Positions 50,759 to 63,309 of a stretch of 64,000 bases of DNA are shown piece after piece. The DNA comes from Glandiceps talaboti (lineage: Eukaryota > Hemichordata > Enteropneusta > Spengelidae). The stretch's first letter is position 1; every line of letters begins with the position of its first letter. The position numbers were made by a program, and so were the translations under genes. The stretch spans positions 16,114,519 to 16,178,518 of the forward strand of contig NC_135569.1 of assembly GCF_964340395.1 (NCBI RefSeq), read 5' to 3'. The notes under the pieces were generated by a model, which worked only from the letters and a program-made list of their open reading frames with translations, did no database searches and was not told the origin of the DNA.

Positions 50759-53055
50759 TCCCTAATGGGTTTGATGGGGTTAGCTTAACATGTATTAACT
50801 ACTTATTGCTTTTATACTGATTCACAACCTAAACATCATATATACCACTAACATTTTACCTTTGCTGATCGGAAATCAAATTTCACGTGTGCATATATTT
50901 ATTTTGTAATGTTCTACCCCATTCCAAGGCGCAATTCTGATTTTTTAAAAGTCAGTTTTTTGCAGTTCCGATTATCATCTTGTTTTTCGGAAATCAAGTC
51001 TTAACCACACTATGGCGTCATTTTGTATATTTTGAATAATAGGTCGGAATTATTAATTTCAGAAGTGATGGCTTATCTTCTTCACAGTGTTAACATTCAT
51101 AATAGAATAGGGTTATAAGATATGACTAATGCAAGGTATATGTTATTTAACGTGGTGTAGACTAAATTAGACCGGTCTCATTATGAAGCATGTGTTCATC
51201 ACGCCAAGTAGACATCTATTATAGAAAACTGCAACGGAGGGAGGCATTACTCTTCCTTAACTATAAGTTACTTTAGTCATAGAGAATCTAAATGATTGAC
51301 AAGTATGGTATAACATAGTCAAGGTGTTGTCAGGTAACCTGTTCCAAATGAATATTTCACTTAACTACTTGAATTCTCTGTCTGCTTTCAATATTTCCAT
51401 TACGCTAGTTACAACCGATTTTAATCAAACCTGCCATTGAATAACCAATGAATGACTTGTAAACGTCATTAAGTGATTGATTTCCGTTCCATTTCAACTG
51501 GAGGGTTCATGGTCAAGAATAGTGTTGGAAATGGTTTAAAAGAAATGGGAGTAGGTATGCATGTTGATTTGGAAGCTATTGTTCGTATCAATAACTCCCC
51601 ATGCCATTGGGTAAAATTATAAATGAGTTAATACCTTATTTAGAAAGCAGCACAGTCAATTAAGACATCCGAGGTACCCCACCGAGTTTGATAGTACATT
51701 ATGTCAGTAGAATCCACTTGTATTTAGGAATCTATACATAAAATGTGAGTTCGATATTGAAGAGTTGCTTAGAACTTGGTTAAAGTATACAAAGGTACTT
51801 TTTAATACGTCTTATTAAAACGTACCGCAAAGTAATTTCGAATATTCGGAGATAAAGTTGTTGTTTGTTTGTTGTTCTCCTCACAGTTTTGGGAAGAGGG
51901 GCGAAGTTAAGTCTAATTGGCTTGCCTTTTTTCAGGTTGCCATGCTTGACGTGTTGCATTGTGCGAAGTGGACCATTTGTTCGCTGAAAAACACGACGGT
52001 TCATCCTAAGAGGGTAGGCTTATTGAGAATATTTGGAGATGTGTAGGAGATTTCGAACATTATCCAATTCAAGCACGGGCGGGGAAACATTTTCGCATTT
52101 TGAGAGCGTTGTGTTACACTATCGTATATTCAGAAATAAAGCACCTTTTGAGATGCGTCAACTATTGCAAGTTTTGTTTTTGCTTTAAACTGAATATGTT
52201 GGGAACACGTAGAATTAATTAGTTGAACATAATGTTACTTCAATAATAGTACTGCCTAGCATGTCTTGCCCAAACATTGCACTCTGAATTGTGAACAATG
52301 TATCGATTTATACAAGACATCGAGTGCTTCTAAATACATCATCAATTACATGACATGAATATCGACTCATTCACATATGAGATCATTGAGTGCATTTAGA
52401 AAGCTATAAATCGTTACTAATTGATTATCATTTTGTCTGCCGGCACCAACTTAATGCACTGTGCATATATTGATGTTTTGCAGAAGGACTATTAGACGTA
52501 CTCAGTAATGAGGTCATATCATACTTTAGTACTGAATAAACCGAATTAGTCATTTGTTGTTTAATCTTTAAAATTATAACTAGATAGAATACAATATTTG
52601 CTCGGAATCACACGTGGATATAATTCAATTCGTAGATTACATATCCATTATGATGTATGTTGTAACCTTCAATTAAGAAAGGAGCTGTTTGAGTACAAAG
52701 GCATTAGTTGTTATTCAATAGTTTGCCGTTTCGTGGAAATTATCGTAGATTTCAGGAGACTGTACTAAACGAACCAGCTTTGTAAATTGTCAGCTCACAT
52801 TAAAATAAAACCTACAGGAAGAATATCTGCTGCTCCAAATAAACATCACAAAGTGAAAGAACTAGCTATAGTAGTGTTATAACTTAACATATGGTTTATA
52901 TTTTAACTTCGTTGATTATAAAACTCTAGAAGTTTGTGATATTAAGATATATTGGTTTCATATCAACCAACCCTACAGACGTGCAGTAAGCTTCGAAGTT
53001 CACAGACATTAACTGAATATGCCATTTCCATCTAATTAATTCATGATTACTATCG

Positions 53056-53069
53056 ATTGCCATGGCAAC
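53056..53069. promoter_or_regulatory. X-box-like palindrome
   Basis: ATTGCCATGGCAAC contains the 12-bp perfect palindrome TTGCCATGGCAA and is one base from the canonical RFX X-box GTTGCCATGGCAAC. Confidence 0.35.
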
Positions 53070-54359
53070 TTTAGTCGTTCGTGAAGCTTTCGTAACATTA
53101 ACACAGCTTGTTGCAGATTTACTGTTCACTGTGTCTCGCTTTAATAAATTTAAGCAAAAACCCAAACACAACTTTACATGTATTGGTAAATGTTGTTGAG
53201 GGTGACGCCCGTCCTTTATGGCGTTCATTCAGTGTTGATGGTGGCAAGGTAGTTCATTTCACAAAATGTAACAAGGAGAAAGTTCATTCATTCTTGCATC
53301 ATTAAGTGTAGCATGCGCAGTTTGTTCGGTTCCCGCGTCATTGTTCAAAACAGAAAGAGTAAATAGTAATCAGCAATGCACTGTAGTTCTTGAAAATAAA
53401 TCATTACCCTTCAAAATTACACTTGGAAAGTAGAATTAACCATGGCTATTAAATAAACCTTCCGAGCGATATTAAAGATGTTTTTAGTGTCCATGCAATA
53501 CATTTGTACTACACTAGATGACTAGATTTATGACATAATCAGGGACACTCGTTGCCATACCAACTACTAACTTTGTATATATTCGCTACAGTAGCGTATA
53601 ATCGCACTCTAACAGAATATCTTTCAGAAATAAACCAGATTATGTTATCGATAAATAAATTATTCTTAACACCGTGAATTTTTTATGTAAAATGCGCATT
53701 ATGAAAAATTAGGGAACGTGTGGTGTAAACGCTGTGATAGGACAAATGTGGCTGCCATTGAAGGCAGCGATGGATAGCGTCGATGAGCAGGAGTTTGAGC
53801 TTTTAAAACCACATCGATCATTTTATAACTTAGTCATAGGAGGATTTCAAAAGTGTGTAAAAGCAGTCAGCTGATGTAATGCTTTCTAGGCAACATTTTG
53901 GATATAACCATGCTGCAGCAAACCAGTAACATACAACTAGCACGCTACAAATAGCTAGGGATATACTTTCTTTAACTATACTATATCTGAAAAGAAACAC
54001 CTTGTCACCACTCTTAGAATTTCTTGTCTTCCCTGTGATACAAGTTACACAAGAACGTGTCTATGGCAATTTGACTTTCTGCAAACGTCCAAATGATATT
54101 TGTATTAATCTATTCATAACTATCTATATTAAACTGACACTAGGGAGGATTAAGGTCATGGTCACCAACTGAAATAGCATACCTTCCATTTAAGGCATTC
54201 ATTTTGTCCAAGAGCAGGTAATAGCTTGAAATGGCATACGATATATATATATATTAGATTTAGAGATTGAGATATTCTTTTTAAGGGCGTTCATGTATAA
54301 CTATTATTTTGAAAAGTACCAGAGAACATTGATGATACCTGGCGCTCCATAAATAGTTT

Positions 54360-54765
54360 TAAAACGTCACGTCACGAGACGTCATGTCAGTCGCGTCACG
54401 CCAAGCGCAAGCCACGCCACGTCGAATCATCTCACCTTAGGTCATGTTACCTTATGTTACCTGACCTCACGCCGCGTCACCTCACGCCCCGTGTCAGGCT
54501 AGGTCATGTCACGCCACGTCACTTTATGTCTCGCCGGGTCTTGTAGGTCACGTCACGTCACCTCTCATCACGTCAGATCACATCACATCACATCAAACCA
54601 AACCAACTCAAATCACATTATATCATATCACACCCCAACACAACACATCACATCACATCACATCACATCACCTCACCGCACCGCACCATGGGTCAGATAA
54701 GGTCGTGTGACCTGATGTTACCCGTCCTCACGCGGCGTCACCCACTCCCTTAGCCATGTCAGGCC
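54360..54765. repeat. degenerate GC-rich pentanucleotide array (CGTCA/CATCA family)
   Basis: About 400 bp of five-base units such as CGTCA, CGCCA, CATCA and CACAT, strongly mutated. The left third is rich in CpG (GTCACGTCACG-like), the middle third is CATCA/CACAT, and the right third returns to GTCACC/CCGTC. It is markedly more GC- and CpG-rich than its surroundings. Confidence 0.85.
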
Positions 54766-56915
54766 AATACACATATCAAATGGATCGTCAGAATTGTAAA
54801 ACTTCTGGTGATGTAGTTTTGAAAATGTACTTTTCTATGGAATTGTCATTGCATACTAATTTAACGTAACAGTCGAATACGGTAATTGTGAGGGTATGTT
54901 AGGAAGTCAAGTTACCCACTCATCTTAATGTATTCCTACCTGACAGATACAACTGCTATAGTGATAGTGATTAGCTACTAAATAAGACAAAGAACCTTGT
55001 GTCATTGAAAGGATATAAAATATATACAGTTGGTAGGGTTTATTGTAGTGATAATCCCGTCGTTATATTCGTCGTTCAGTATTCGTTTATTGATATTAAC
55101 TAATCAGGCAACTTTCTTCTCTCTATTGTTTTCTTTTCAATAGGGAACTTGCCAACTCACCATGTTGAATGTTGCATCATGGAAAATGTGATAATAAATA
55201 TTAATCAATTTGTATTGTAAACATTGTTGATAAATTGTTTGTAACCACAAATAATCAGTTCATAGTTACCCTGACCATTGTGGGAGGTTTATTTTATTAG
55301 TAACTCCAGATTAGGTATTACGACAACCACAGATAATCCCATAGTCCTTTGCATCTGAGCATGCTCAGTCTGGATTGCAAGTTCCCTATTCTTCCACCGA
55401 CTGACGTATTTTAAAACATATCATATGGCTCAATACGACCGGATCGTATTCGTAAGATTTAAACTGTGACAGTTGATCACACCAACAATATTTCCGTAAT
55501 TGGTTTGTATTTTGTCATGCTGCGATCATGCGTGGTGTTATTTGCAGTCTACAGTTTGATTTCATACGATGTGATGTAAAAAGGATTTCACTGATGCACT
55601 GCTTTTCGTCTCTCGTTACCATTACATGTTTTTTTCCTCGTAGAGTAATTTTCCCGACATGTTACTTGAGATTATTCAGTACAGGAATTACGGAATATCA
55701 TCTTCTAAAGCAGCAAAGATATCACGCTGTGAAATGTAATAATACGACAGGGATTCCAACACAGTGACCTCTTCCCCCGAAATATTCTGATTGCGTCTCA
55801 TCCAAGTTGAATATGGGTAAAATTACCGACAATACACCTTGTGGTGCGTTCATTGATCAAACGACTAGATAACGAGAGACGTCCTACCGACTCGCCTTTG
55901 ATAAGGAAATGCACGTCGTAGTGATGAGAGTTATCAGCTTACTGCATATAAATGGCTGAAAATTGGTGAAAATAAATATCAAATATGCTATAGTGCGATT
56001 TGTTATGAACCTCAGATGCCTTGTTCATCATAAAATAGAATATTACCAATTGTTTTTTTGACGCTGTTTGTAAACATATCGTGCACGTTTAAAGGTTCAA
56101 TTGAGTTTTATTACAGTGTAGGCAAACGATTCCCACAATTAACATCTCCACGGTGTAATAGTTTGCTTTGCCACTGACATTTCATCTGATATGGTATGCA
56201 TGATGTATGCGTGATTCGGTGTTTTTAATTTCCTCGCTCTACTAGCAGTTTAACACGTGTGATATTCCATTCCATATCCCACTGTACAATTCAACCCTGA
56301 ATATTCGAGTACATGACTACACCTTTCGAGTCTCTATATATATCTTGGATAGTAAGTAGATAGTTACCACGCCGTGCATCTCTGATGCTTGCACGTTTCT
56401 TTTTAATAGTATTTGTACAGCAAGTCGGCGCCGGTTAATATGAATACGATTCTGGTGGAACTGCCCCATTTACGTCCAGGGCAATCACTTTGCCCAGGTC
56501 AACGTTAAATCTGGCGACAAATCAGTAAGATCACTTAGAAAACGACACACACCATTAAGAATGGTATCCATAGAAACAATTACGTCAAAAACAGCACGCA
56601 TTAGATCGAAGTGGCATCGTGATTGTGATTCTTGGCGAGATGATGAAGAAGTCAGAGCTGTTACCACGGAGAGATCAATTTTCATCCGACTTGTGGCCTC
56701 AAGACAAACGATGGAGCGTAGAGCATATCTTTTGTGTGGATAAAGTACGCATGAAACTACTGCTAAAAAACAGGATGTTCTTTGAGTTTACTAGAGGCAA
56801 AAAGTAACAGGTTCTTATAAAGAGCTTGAAAGGGTTGCGGATGTTGCCATTCGTCATATGTCATAGTCCAGGAAACTCTTGTGAATGGCATTTGAATTTG
56901 GGTCGATAAAATGTG
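54766..56915. other. DNA with unassigned open frames
   Basis: A locally less AT-rich part at 56480-56800 has antiparallel open frames (+ 56561-56743 and 56619-56807; - 56485-56685), none with a recognised domain. No splice-bounded exon could be chosen. The rest shows nothing. Confidence 0.35.
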
Positions 56916-57030
56916 ATTGTATGCTACTTTCCCTACATATATCATACATAAATTTGTCAGGGCTGTCACGTGACATTGTATGCTACACTCCCTTCGTAAG
57001 TCGCATAACTTGTCGGGGCCGTCACGTGAC
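56916..57030. repeat. two-unit tandem repeat, each ending in GTCACGTGAC
   Basis: Unit 1 (56916-56974) and unit 2 (56975-57030) share ATTGTATGCTAC, TCCCT, CATAA, TTGTC and GGG, and both end in the 10-bp palindrome GTCACGTGAC. The start of a third unit (ATTGTTGTC) follows. The palindrome is the E-box CACGTG with the flanks of the CLEAR element bound by MiT/TFE factors. Confidence 0.75.
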
Positions 57031-57513
57031 ATTGTTGTCAATATTTGACAGATTGGTGTTACGATCATTTTTTATTATGAATTAAAAATGTACATTTCTC
57101 GTTGTTTACCTTGCACGAGGGAATATGATTTGTCTGAGTGTTGGTAATGTATGTGTATGTGTCTGTTGAAAGAATATCTCATAAATAAGTCCCTCAATAG
57201 AAATGACACTTGAAACATCTTCCTTACGAGAAGCAAAATATCTAATTAGGTGCTATAGACACCCTATAAATATAAATGGGTCATTTCCATAAATCACATT
57301 CCTCTGTAAGTGTGCATCAATTAAGCATGCAGGCTTCAACTTTCTTCCGAATTAGTATATACATTGATGATACCACAGTATACATGCCTTTGTTGGTGTA
57401 GCTTTGTTTGCATATATGATTATATTTTCCAAGTAGGGTATATCTTATTTTATTGTTCACATAAACCATGGTGGATTTATTGATGATGCGTGTTGATTGT
57501 GTTGTATGTTACC
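57031..57513. other. AT-rich unique DNA
   Basis: Nothing recognised. Confidence 0.4.
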
Positions 57514-57770
57514 GGTGCTGTGTTGTATTGTATTGTATTGTATTGTATTGTGTTGTGTTGTGCTGTGCTGTGATGTGCTGTATTGTGCTGTATTGTCTTG
57601 TCTTTTGCTGTGTTGTTGGGCAGTGTTGTGCTGTCTTTTGTTGTGTTATGTTATGTTGTGTTGTGTTGTGTTGTGTTGTGTTGTGCTGTGTTGTGTTGTG
57701 TTTTGTTTTGTTATGTTATGTTTTGTTGCGTTTTGATGCGTTTTGTTGCCTTTCCTTTCCTTTCCTTGTA
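57514..57770. repeat. pentanucleotide array (TTGTA)n/(TTGTG)n/(TTGCT)n
   Basis: Five or so TTGTA units pass into TTGTG and CTGTG units. A degenerate middle is followed by about eight TTGTG units, then TTTTG/TTATG/TTGCG variants and CCTTT units. It uses the same base unit, on the same strand, as the array at 24.5 kb. Confidence 0.93.
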
Positions 57771-57882
57771 TAACCTTACCTTGCGGTGTAGTTTGTTGTG
57801 TATATTATCAATCATAGCTTCGAATTTGTGATAACATGTCGAGTATGTCTGGTACGTATAATTGGTGTAAGGTGCATAATAC

Positions 57883-58254
57883 ATGGCTAGAAAGACATCT
57901 TTAAAGGTTATCAAATTGATGAGCCACAAATTACAAAACCTCCAAATATTAGGCCTAAAAACATTATTTGGTTCCGGTTACCCAACCCCATTAAGTTTTT
58001 TCACTGCCGACCCTAAACGTTTTTTTTACGTATTCGAGAAACAAAATGGCGAAAATTATGAAGTCTTAGGAGACATAATGGATGTGGAAACTGACATTAA
58101 CTTAAAAAGACAATATAAAACTGTTCTTCCAATCTGTAATGGCTGTACATCTGATGAGACGAAACCGATAACACAGAGATCATTTATGAAAAACAAGGGA
58201 AAATATAACTACCTCTCACAGTCAGTCTATTTCAAAGAAAGCCAGATCATATGA
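57883..58254 (+). CDS. 123-codon ORF, unknown protein, probably a fragment
   Basis: From ATG 57883 to TGA 58252-58254 the frame reads as protein of even composition. There is a basic N-terminus (MARKTSLKVIKLMSHK), then SGYPTPLSFFTADPKRFFYV, a CNGC pair near residue 87-90, and a lysine-rich C-terminus (SFMKNKGKYNYLS). It has no signal peptide or membrane span. It lies between a TTGTG array and an (AATC)n array, and nearby DNA shows no other exon. The 'FFTADPKR...' and 'CxxC...SF' pattern suggests a domain cut from a longer cellular or transposon-encoded protein, but I do not recognise the family and assign no function. It is the most coding-like non-LINE frame in the window. Confidence 0.4.
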   Translation: MARKTSLKVIKLMSHKLQNLQILGLKTLFGSGYPTPLSFFTADPKRFFYVFEKQNGENYEVLGDIMDVETDINLKRQYKTVLPICNGCTSDETKPITQRSFMKNKGKYNYLSQSVYFKESQII

Positions 58255-58280
58255 CCTTACTAAAAGAATTTAAAAATTAT

Positions 58281-58281
58281 T

Positions 58282-58339
<58 letters not shown>

Positions 58340-58372
58340 CCATCAAATTAGTCAGCCAATCAATCAATCAAA
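58281..58372. repeat. (AATC)n microsatellite
   Basis: About fifteen AATC units, a short interruption (ACCATCAAATTAGTCAGCC), and a second small block. It begins 26 bp after the stop codon of the ORF at 57883-58254. Confidence 0.95.
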
Positions 58373-60524
58373 ACTTACGATAAACACAACGTTACTATGT
58401 TCAAAACCAGTAATGCAAAAGCCTCACTTTGAAATGGGACTTTAATTTATAGCACGAAGAGAGCATTTAGACTATTGGCTGTTTTAGTTATTCCTTCAAC
58501 ATTCATCAGAAAACCAACTTGAAAGACCAAAGACGTTAACCTAAATATATACATTATCATTAGTAAGCAAGATACGAAATAACCTTTATTCATCAAATGA
58601 TCCTTTTGTGAACATTTGGTTGATTAAGAGATGATTCAAAATGTACAAATTACTGTGTATAAAGTTCTTCAGGTGATTAGTTATTCAACTCCTTCCTATA
58701 TCGTTGCTCCAATAACCTTAAAAGTCGTCCAATCGGATTCCAACCAGCCACCTGCACACAGTGTCCTCTCGTCTTTCTACTTATTCCCAGGGACACGTTC
58801 ATATATCGGCCTGCTCTGAAGAGAAAGATCACGCACATCACTCCAACGGCGCCGCCTCCAGTATCTACAAGTCATTCTATAATAGTGAACATTTATCGAA
58901 CTTTGACCTTTGACCAATATTAATTGACTAATAAATGCAATTACATTTCATCTTTTAGTTATTTGGCTTACGTTTTGAATCATATTTTTAATTTTAGTCA
59001 ACATATTTTAGTGCCGAAAATTGTATCTAGCGCTGTCTAATCTTAAAAGAATGAGTTACTGCATGCATAAACATGTTATGCATGTTTTGCTTAGATTAAG
59101 GAATTGGCCATAAATATCGTAAATATATTCTTGCAAAAAGTACAATTTATAGTTCACAAAATGGCTACGTTGTTGGCGAATGTTCGAACAACGAGACAGT
59201 TTGACGTCTGATCCAGAGAACGAGTGGATCATTATTAGACCCTGAGAATGAGTGGATCATTATTAGACCATGAGATAACAGATAAGATCATGTTCTTTAA
59301 ATTTATAGCTTATTATTAAGGATTGACTAATTTTAGAATTCGTCGATGAATTGTCAAACGAATTCTTTCAGGTAAAGAAACTAGAGGAGGAGCTCTAGAA
59401 ATATATGTTACTATTCAAGTTATCGCATTGGGCATATCAAACGCATCGTCGTTCAAATTAGACATTTATATATCATGATATTTTCATATCTGGATGACTT
59501 CAGTGTAATTTCGTACGTATATACCGTAGAATAATGTAGAAACAAATATTCTATGCTTTCATAGAAATATTTCACTAGAGAAGAATTGACATCGATTGGC
59601 ACTAAGATTAATACTGTCATATCCTTCAGTTAGTAAGGATATACCATAATACTTGATGATTGATATTTCAAGAAAATTTATACTTATCCTTCACAATACG
59701 GCTGCCATGGAGATTTAAGATAGCAGTTATCATGAGTCTGTGTGTACTGTGGCAGTGTAAGTGGAACAGATTCTTCACTATCTCCTACAATCTATTCACA
59801 TCACGACTCGCTTAACAGCCAGAAAAGGTCACCGTCCGGGGTAGGAGACTATTCTCAGTACGAAATATATTTTATAAATACATACAAATTTACAAAAATT
59901 GCTTGAAGTTTACTGCATGTAGCCACTTAATTAGTATACACACATTCTAAAGTATGGATAAACCATAAGGTGTTTTGTTATCAGAAATTAATAAATTTAC
60001 TTAACTCACTACTTTTATGATATAGCCTAAAATATTCCCTTTAATCAAAGTACATGTACCTTTCAGTTATCCAAATAAGCAAAAAGGCTAATAATATAGA
60101 AACCATTGTTTATATGAATCAATGTTGATATGTTTGATAACTCTTTCAGAAATCCCTTTTCTAAGGGATTCCCGACTTCTTTCACATGCATGATGTAGGT
60201 ATGTTATCATTGTACAGAGAATAGATAAGCTATCTCTATATGAAGGAGATTAATATGTAAACATAATCTAACTCAAAATGGCATAAGCTGAGTCTACTTG
60301 CTTTTTGTGCTTGGGTGGTTAACAAAATAGTTTTACGAAACCCTTGGTTGAACTGCCCTAGTGTGAGGTTAATGTTGATGCATGCCTTCAATGGCATTAA
60401 AATAGGATTCTGGCATTGCAGAAATAATTGATGGCATGATAGGGTTTCCTCATCATTTTAGTGTTACGTATGGCGTATGATAAATTATGTTGTCAAATTT
60501 GTTATCATATCGGGCATAACCAGA
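58373..60524. other. AT-rich DNA, no gene supported
   Basis: A short imperfect duplication (GAGTGGATCATTATTAGACC) occurs at about 59223 and 59251. The + frame 58631-58819 is unsupported. Confidence 0.4.
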
Positions 60525-61140
60525 TGTAAACTGAATACCTTTTGTATGGGCTTCTGTTCTTATATCTCTCCTTATCATCAACGTATATACCAAATTATAT
60601 GAAATTTTGAAACATGTATTGTTGAGATATAACACACGTAAACTTTATCATTGTCAACGTATGCACCGTCATCTTGTCATATGAAAGTTGAAGAATACAT
60701 TAAGATATTGCCTAATAATCAAAATTAATTAATTACGCAAATACCTAATTAAATTAACAACTACATGAGCAAACAGCATCAGTCATTTAAAGCTTGCATT
60801 CATAGAACATGGCCTAATTAATTACCCCATTAATTATGCAAATGACTCATTACGATTAAAACTACAAACTGTAGGGAACAAGTACGGTTTTAAACATATG
60901 TGTCTGTGCACAATTGTATGAAATTGCAAGATTAAATTCTGAGTATATTGCCTAATACCAAAGAGAATTAATTTATGCAAATAACACGTTCAAACTAAAT
61001 CTACACATGCGCTTTAACATAGTCAATGTATGAAGAAAATTACATGGAATTTGAACCTTATATTCTTAAGATAAGTCTAATTAGTGATTATGTAAATGAT
61101 TTATTTAACTTGTCTAAAGATATATGCAAACTGGACAGAA
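60525..61140 (-). mobile_element. pearl-like element, copy 3, reverse orientation, decayed
   Basis: TAAACTGAATACCT at 60527-60540 is the reverse complement of the right flank of copy 2 (AGGTATTCAGTTTA). Beyond it are at least three to four diverged core units in reverse: TATTGCCTAAT, then ATTAATTATGCAAAT-type blocks near 60712-60745, 60813-60843, 60950-60985 and 61075-61095. The (TCTG)n tract and left terminus are not recognisable; a faint CCCAGGGAGTAATA near 61290 may be what is left. Confidence 0.6.
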
Positions 61141-63085
61141 GAGAAATCAGGGTTTTCAGAAGAATAGAAATAGCTTAAGGAGATATTCAAATGTGCAGCC
61201 TGGATTTTTTTTAAATATAAAATGTGAGTGTGAGCTATGGACTATCTTAGTATAATATTAGCCTGTGCTCCATTTCTAAATGCACACTTCCCAGGGAGTA
61301 ATACTGAATATCATGATTGATCTCTCGTGCATGTCTTCTTAGTGTTTATTTCATTTTCTTGGAAAAGTTTCCAGATTAGAAAATAATGAACTTGTACAAT
61401 AGAAGATTGCTCTGTGTCTGCAACTAAAACTAGTTACTGATAATGTACGTTGAGGTCGTTTCAATATACGATCGATCTTACATGACTGTTGATTTGTGTA
61501 ACCTTGCGACCAAGATCTTTGAACTGCTTGGATTAGATGTTATCAGATGTGTCACAATGCTGTGTACTCATATGTATTCATGACACGAAGTGTAAGTATA
61601 GGGAGATGTCCCAGATGTAACAAGTAGGCTACTAAACTAATATCAAATTTAGATGCATCGCAATTATTAGGTTTTCTTCAGAGCCTGTCCAGTATTTCAT
61701 AAGTAAAAGTACACCGATTAAATGTCTGGACATTTATTAAGGGCAATTGTACTTTTAATTGTGTTTGTATAAAAAAAAACTTGGTACGCAGTCGTTTGTT
61801 AAAAATACATTTTGTTATATTACAACCTTGGCGTATCTTTTAAACAGTTGCAAGTCGGTTCGTGTTCTGTCTCTATTAAACGTTAAAAGCATACAATATA
61901 CGTATTAACAAACAATCGAACAAACAAACAAATTTAATATTTAACAATGTATGCAGAAAGTACATATATAGGACCATATAAGTGCAATGCGATAAGACTT
62001 ATCATTGTTAATATGGCCTTTCTTCGTGTTATCTTACATATCCGAGAAAGTTGCTCTGCCACCCTTATTAAATACTCCATTTCAAAATCAAATATTTATT
62101 TTTCAGCTTGGAGAGAGGAAGGGTTCGTGTACAAATGATCATTATGCTTGACTTAAGAGACAGACGTACATGTGTATGACGTACACTGCATGTTTTGATT
62201 CACCAGGGATAACTAAATATTTCATGTACACAACGCATAAAGGGTGTACCGTTAGTTAGTAAGCGATATGCATACTTTATGAGGATGAAACTACTTTTGA
62301 AAACCATTCTATAAAACTTCTATACCCCAGTAAATTCAAAATATTTGGAGAGACGATATTTTCAGTTAAGAAGCTGCTAGATAGCCGGGTCGAACAAGTT
62401 ACTGGATTTCAAGTCGCATACGAACACAAGACGTTCTCAGGAGACCAGGATGATTTCATTTCGCATGCACAAAGGGCAGGAAGCTACATCCTAGCTACAA
62501 TAACCACACGGTTGTACTCATCGCCAAGGGAAAATCAGTCTTAGATGTACATGTGGTATTAACAAGGGAATACATTGTGTTATGGAGTTTGTGATTTCTG
62601 TAATCATTGAATAAATTTCCAAAGCGTGAATTGCTGCCTGCTGGCTAATACACGATAGCGTGAATTTAAAGGCCGGTAATTCATTCCCAGGCGCTCTCAA
62701 GAGTGCCTTCACATCAGTGGAGCCATAAATGCATATGGATGAAAGAATAATTTCTTTTTCTATGAACCAAAGTTTATATAGCTCTCCCAGACAACTGTTT
62801 TTTTCTCGCTGACTGGGCTGTCAACAGCTGTTTCATTCATTCCAGAGAAATAGATAAATACAAAACTAGCTTTCATAACGAGAGATATTTTTTGTAATGT
62901 CATTTTATGCTTGTTTATATGAGCCTCGAGCCTAATTCAAACAATAAATAATAGATAATAGTAATGAATCAAGTTTTACATCAGGACTAACCATGACGTT
63001 TGATAAGTACAAATATAAACAAGTGTAATAGCTAGCTTCAAACAAATACAGACTCGAAGTACTGACAAATATGTAAGAAGAATTC

Positions 63086-63086
<1 letters not shown>
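61141..63086. other. AT-rich unique DNA, no gene supported
   Basis: Only short unassigned frames are present (for example + 61947-62138 and - 62518-62712). No repeat family recognised. Confidence 0.4.
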
Positions 63087-63161
<75 letters not shown>

Positions 63162-63182
63162 TCACTACTACTACCACCACTA

Positions 63183-63215
<33 letters not shown>

Positions 63216-63271
63216 TTACTACTACTACTATTACTACTACTACTACTACTACTACTACTAATAATAATAAT

Positions 63272-63308
<37 letters not shown>

Positions 63309-63309
63309 T
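63087..63309. repeat. compound trinucleotide array (CAA)n(CTA)n(ATA)n(CAA)n
   Basis: CAA units run from about 63087 to 63129, then CTA units with CAC and TTA interruptions to about 63259. A short ATA block follows, then CAA again to about 63307. The same unit at both ends gives a symmetric layout. The poly-Leu/Val/Ser frames on the - strand are artefacts. Confidence 0.97.

Noticed and set aside
53746-53874. 42-codon ORF starting MWLPLKAAMDSVDEQEFE
   Set aside because: Protein-like but too short to separate from chance, with no domain or splice evidence.
56485-56807. Possible gene in the antiparallel open frames around 56.5-56.8 kb
   Set aside because: Both strands are open over a short less AT-rich patch, with no recognised motif or splice-site pair to choose between them.
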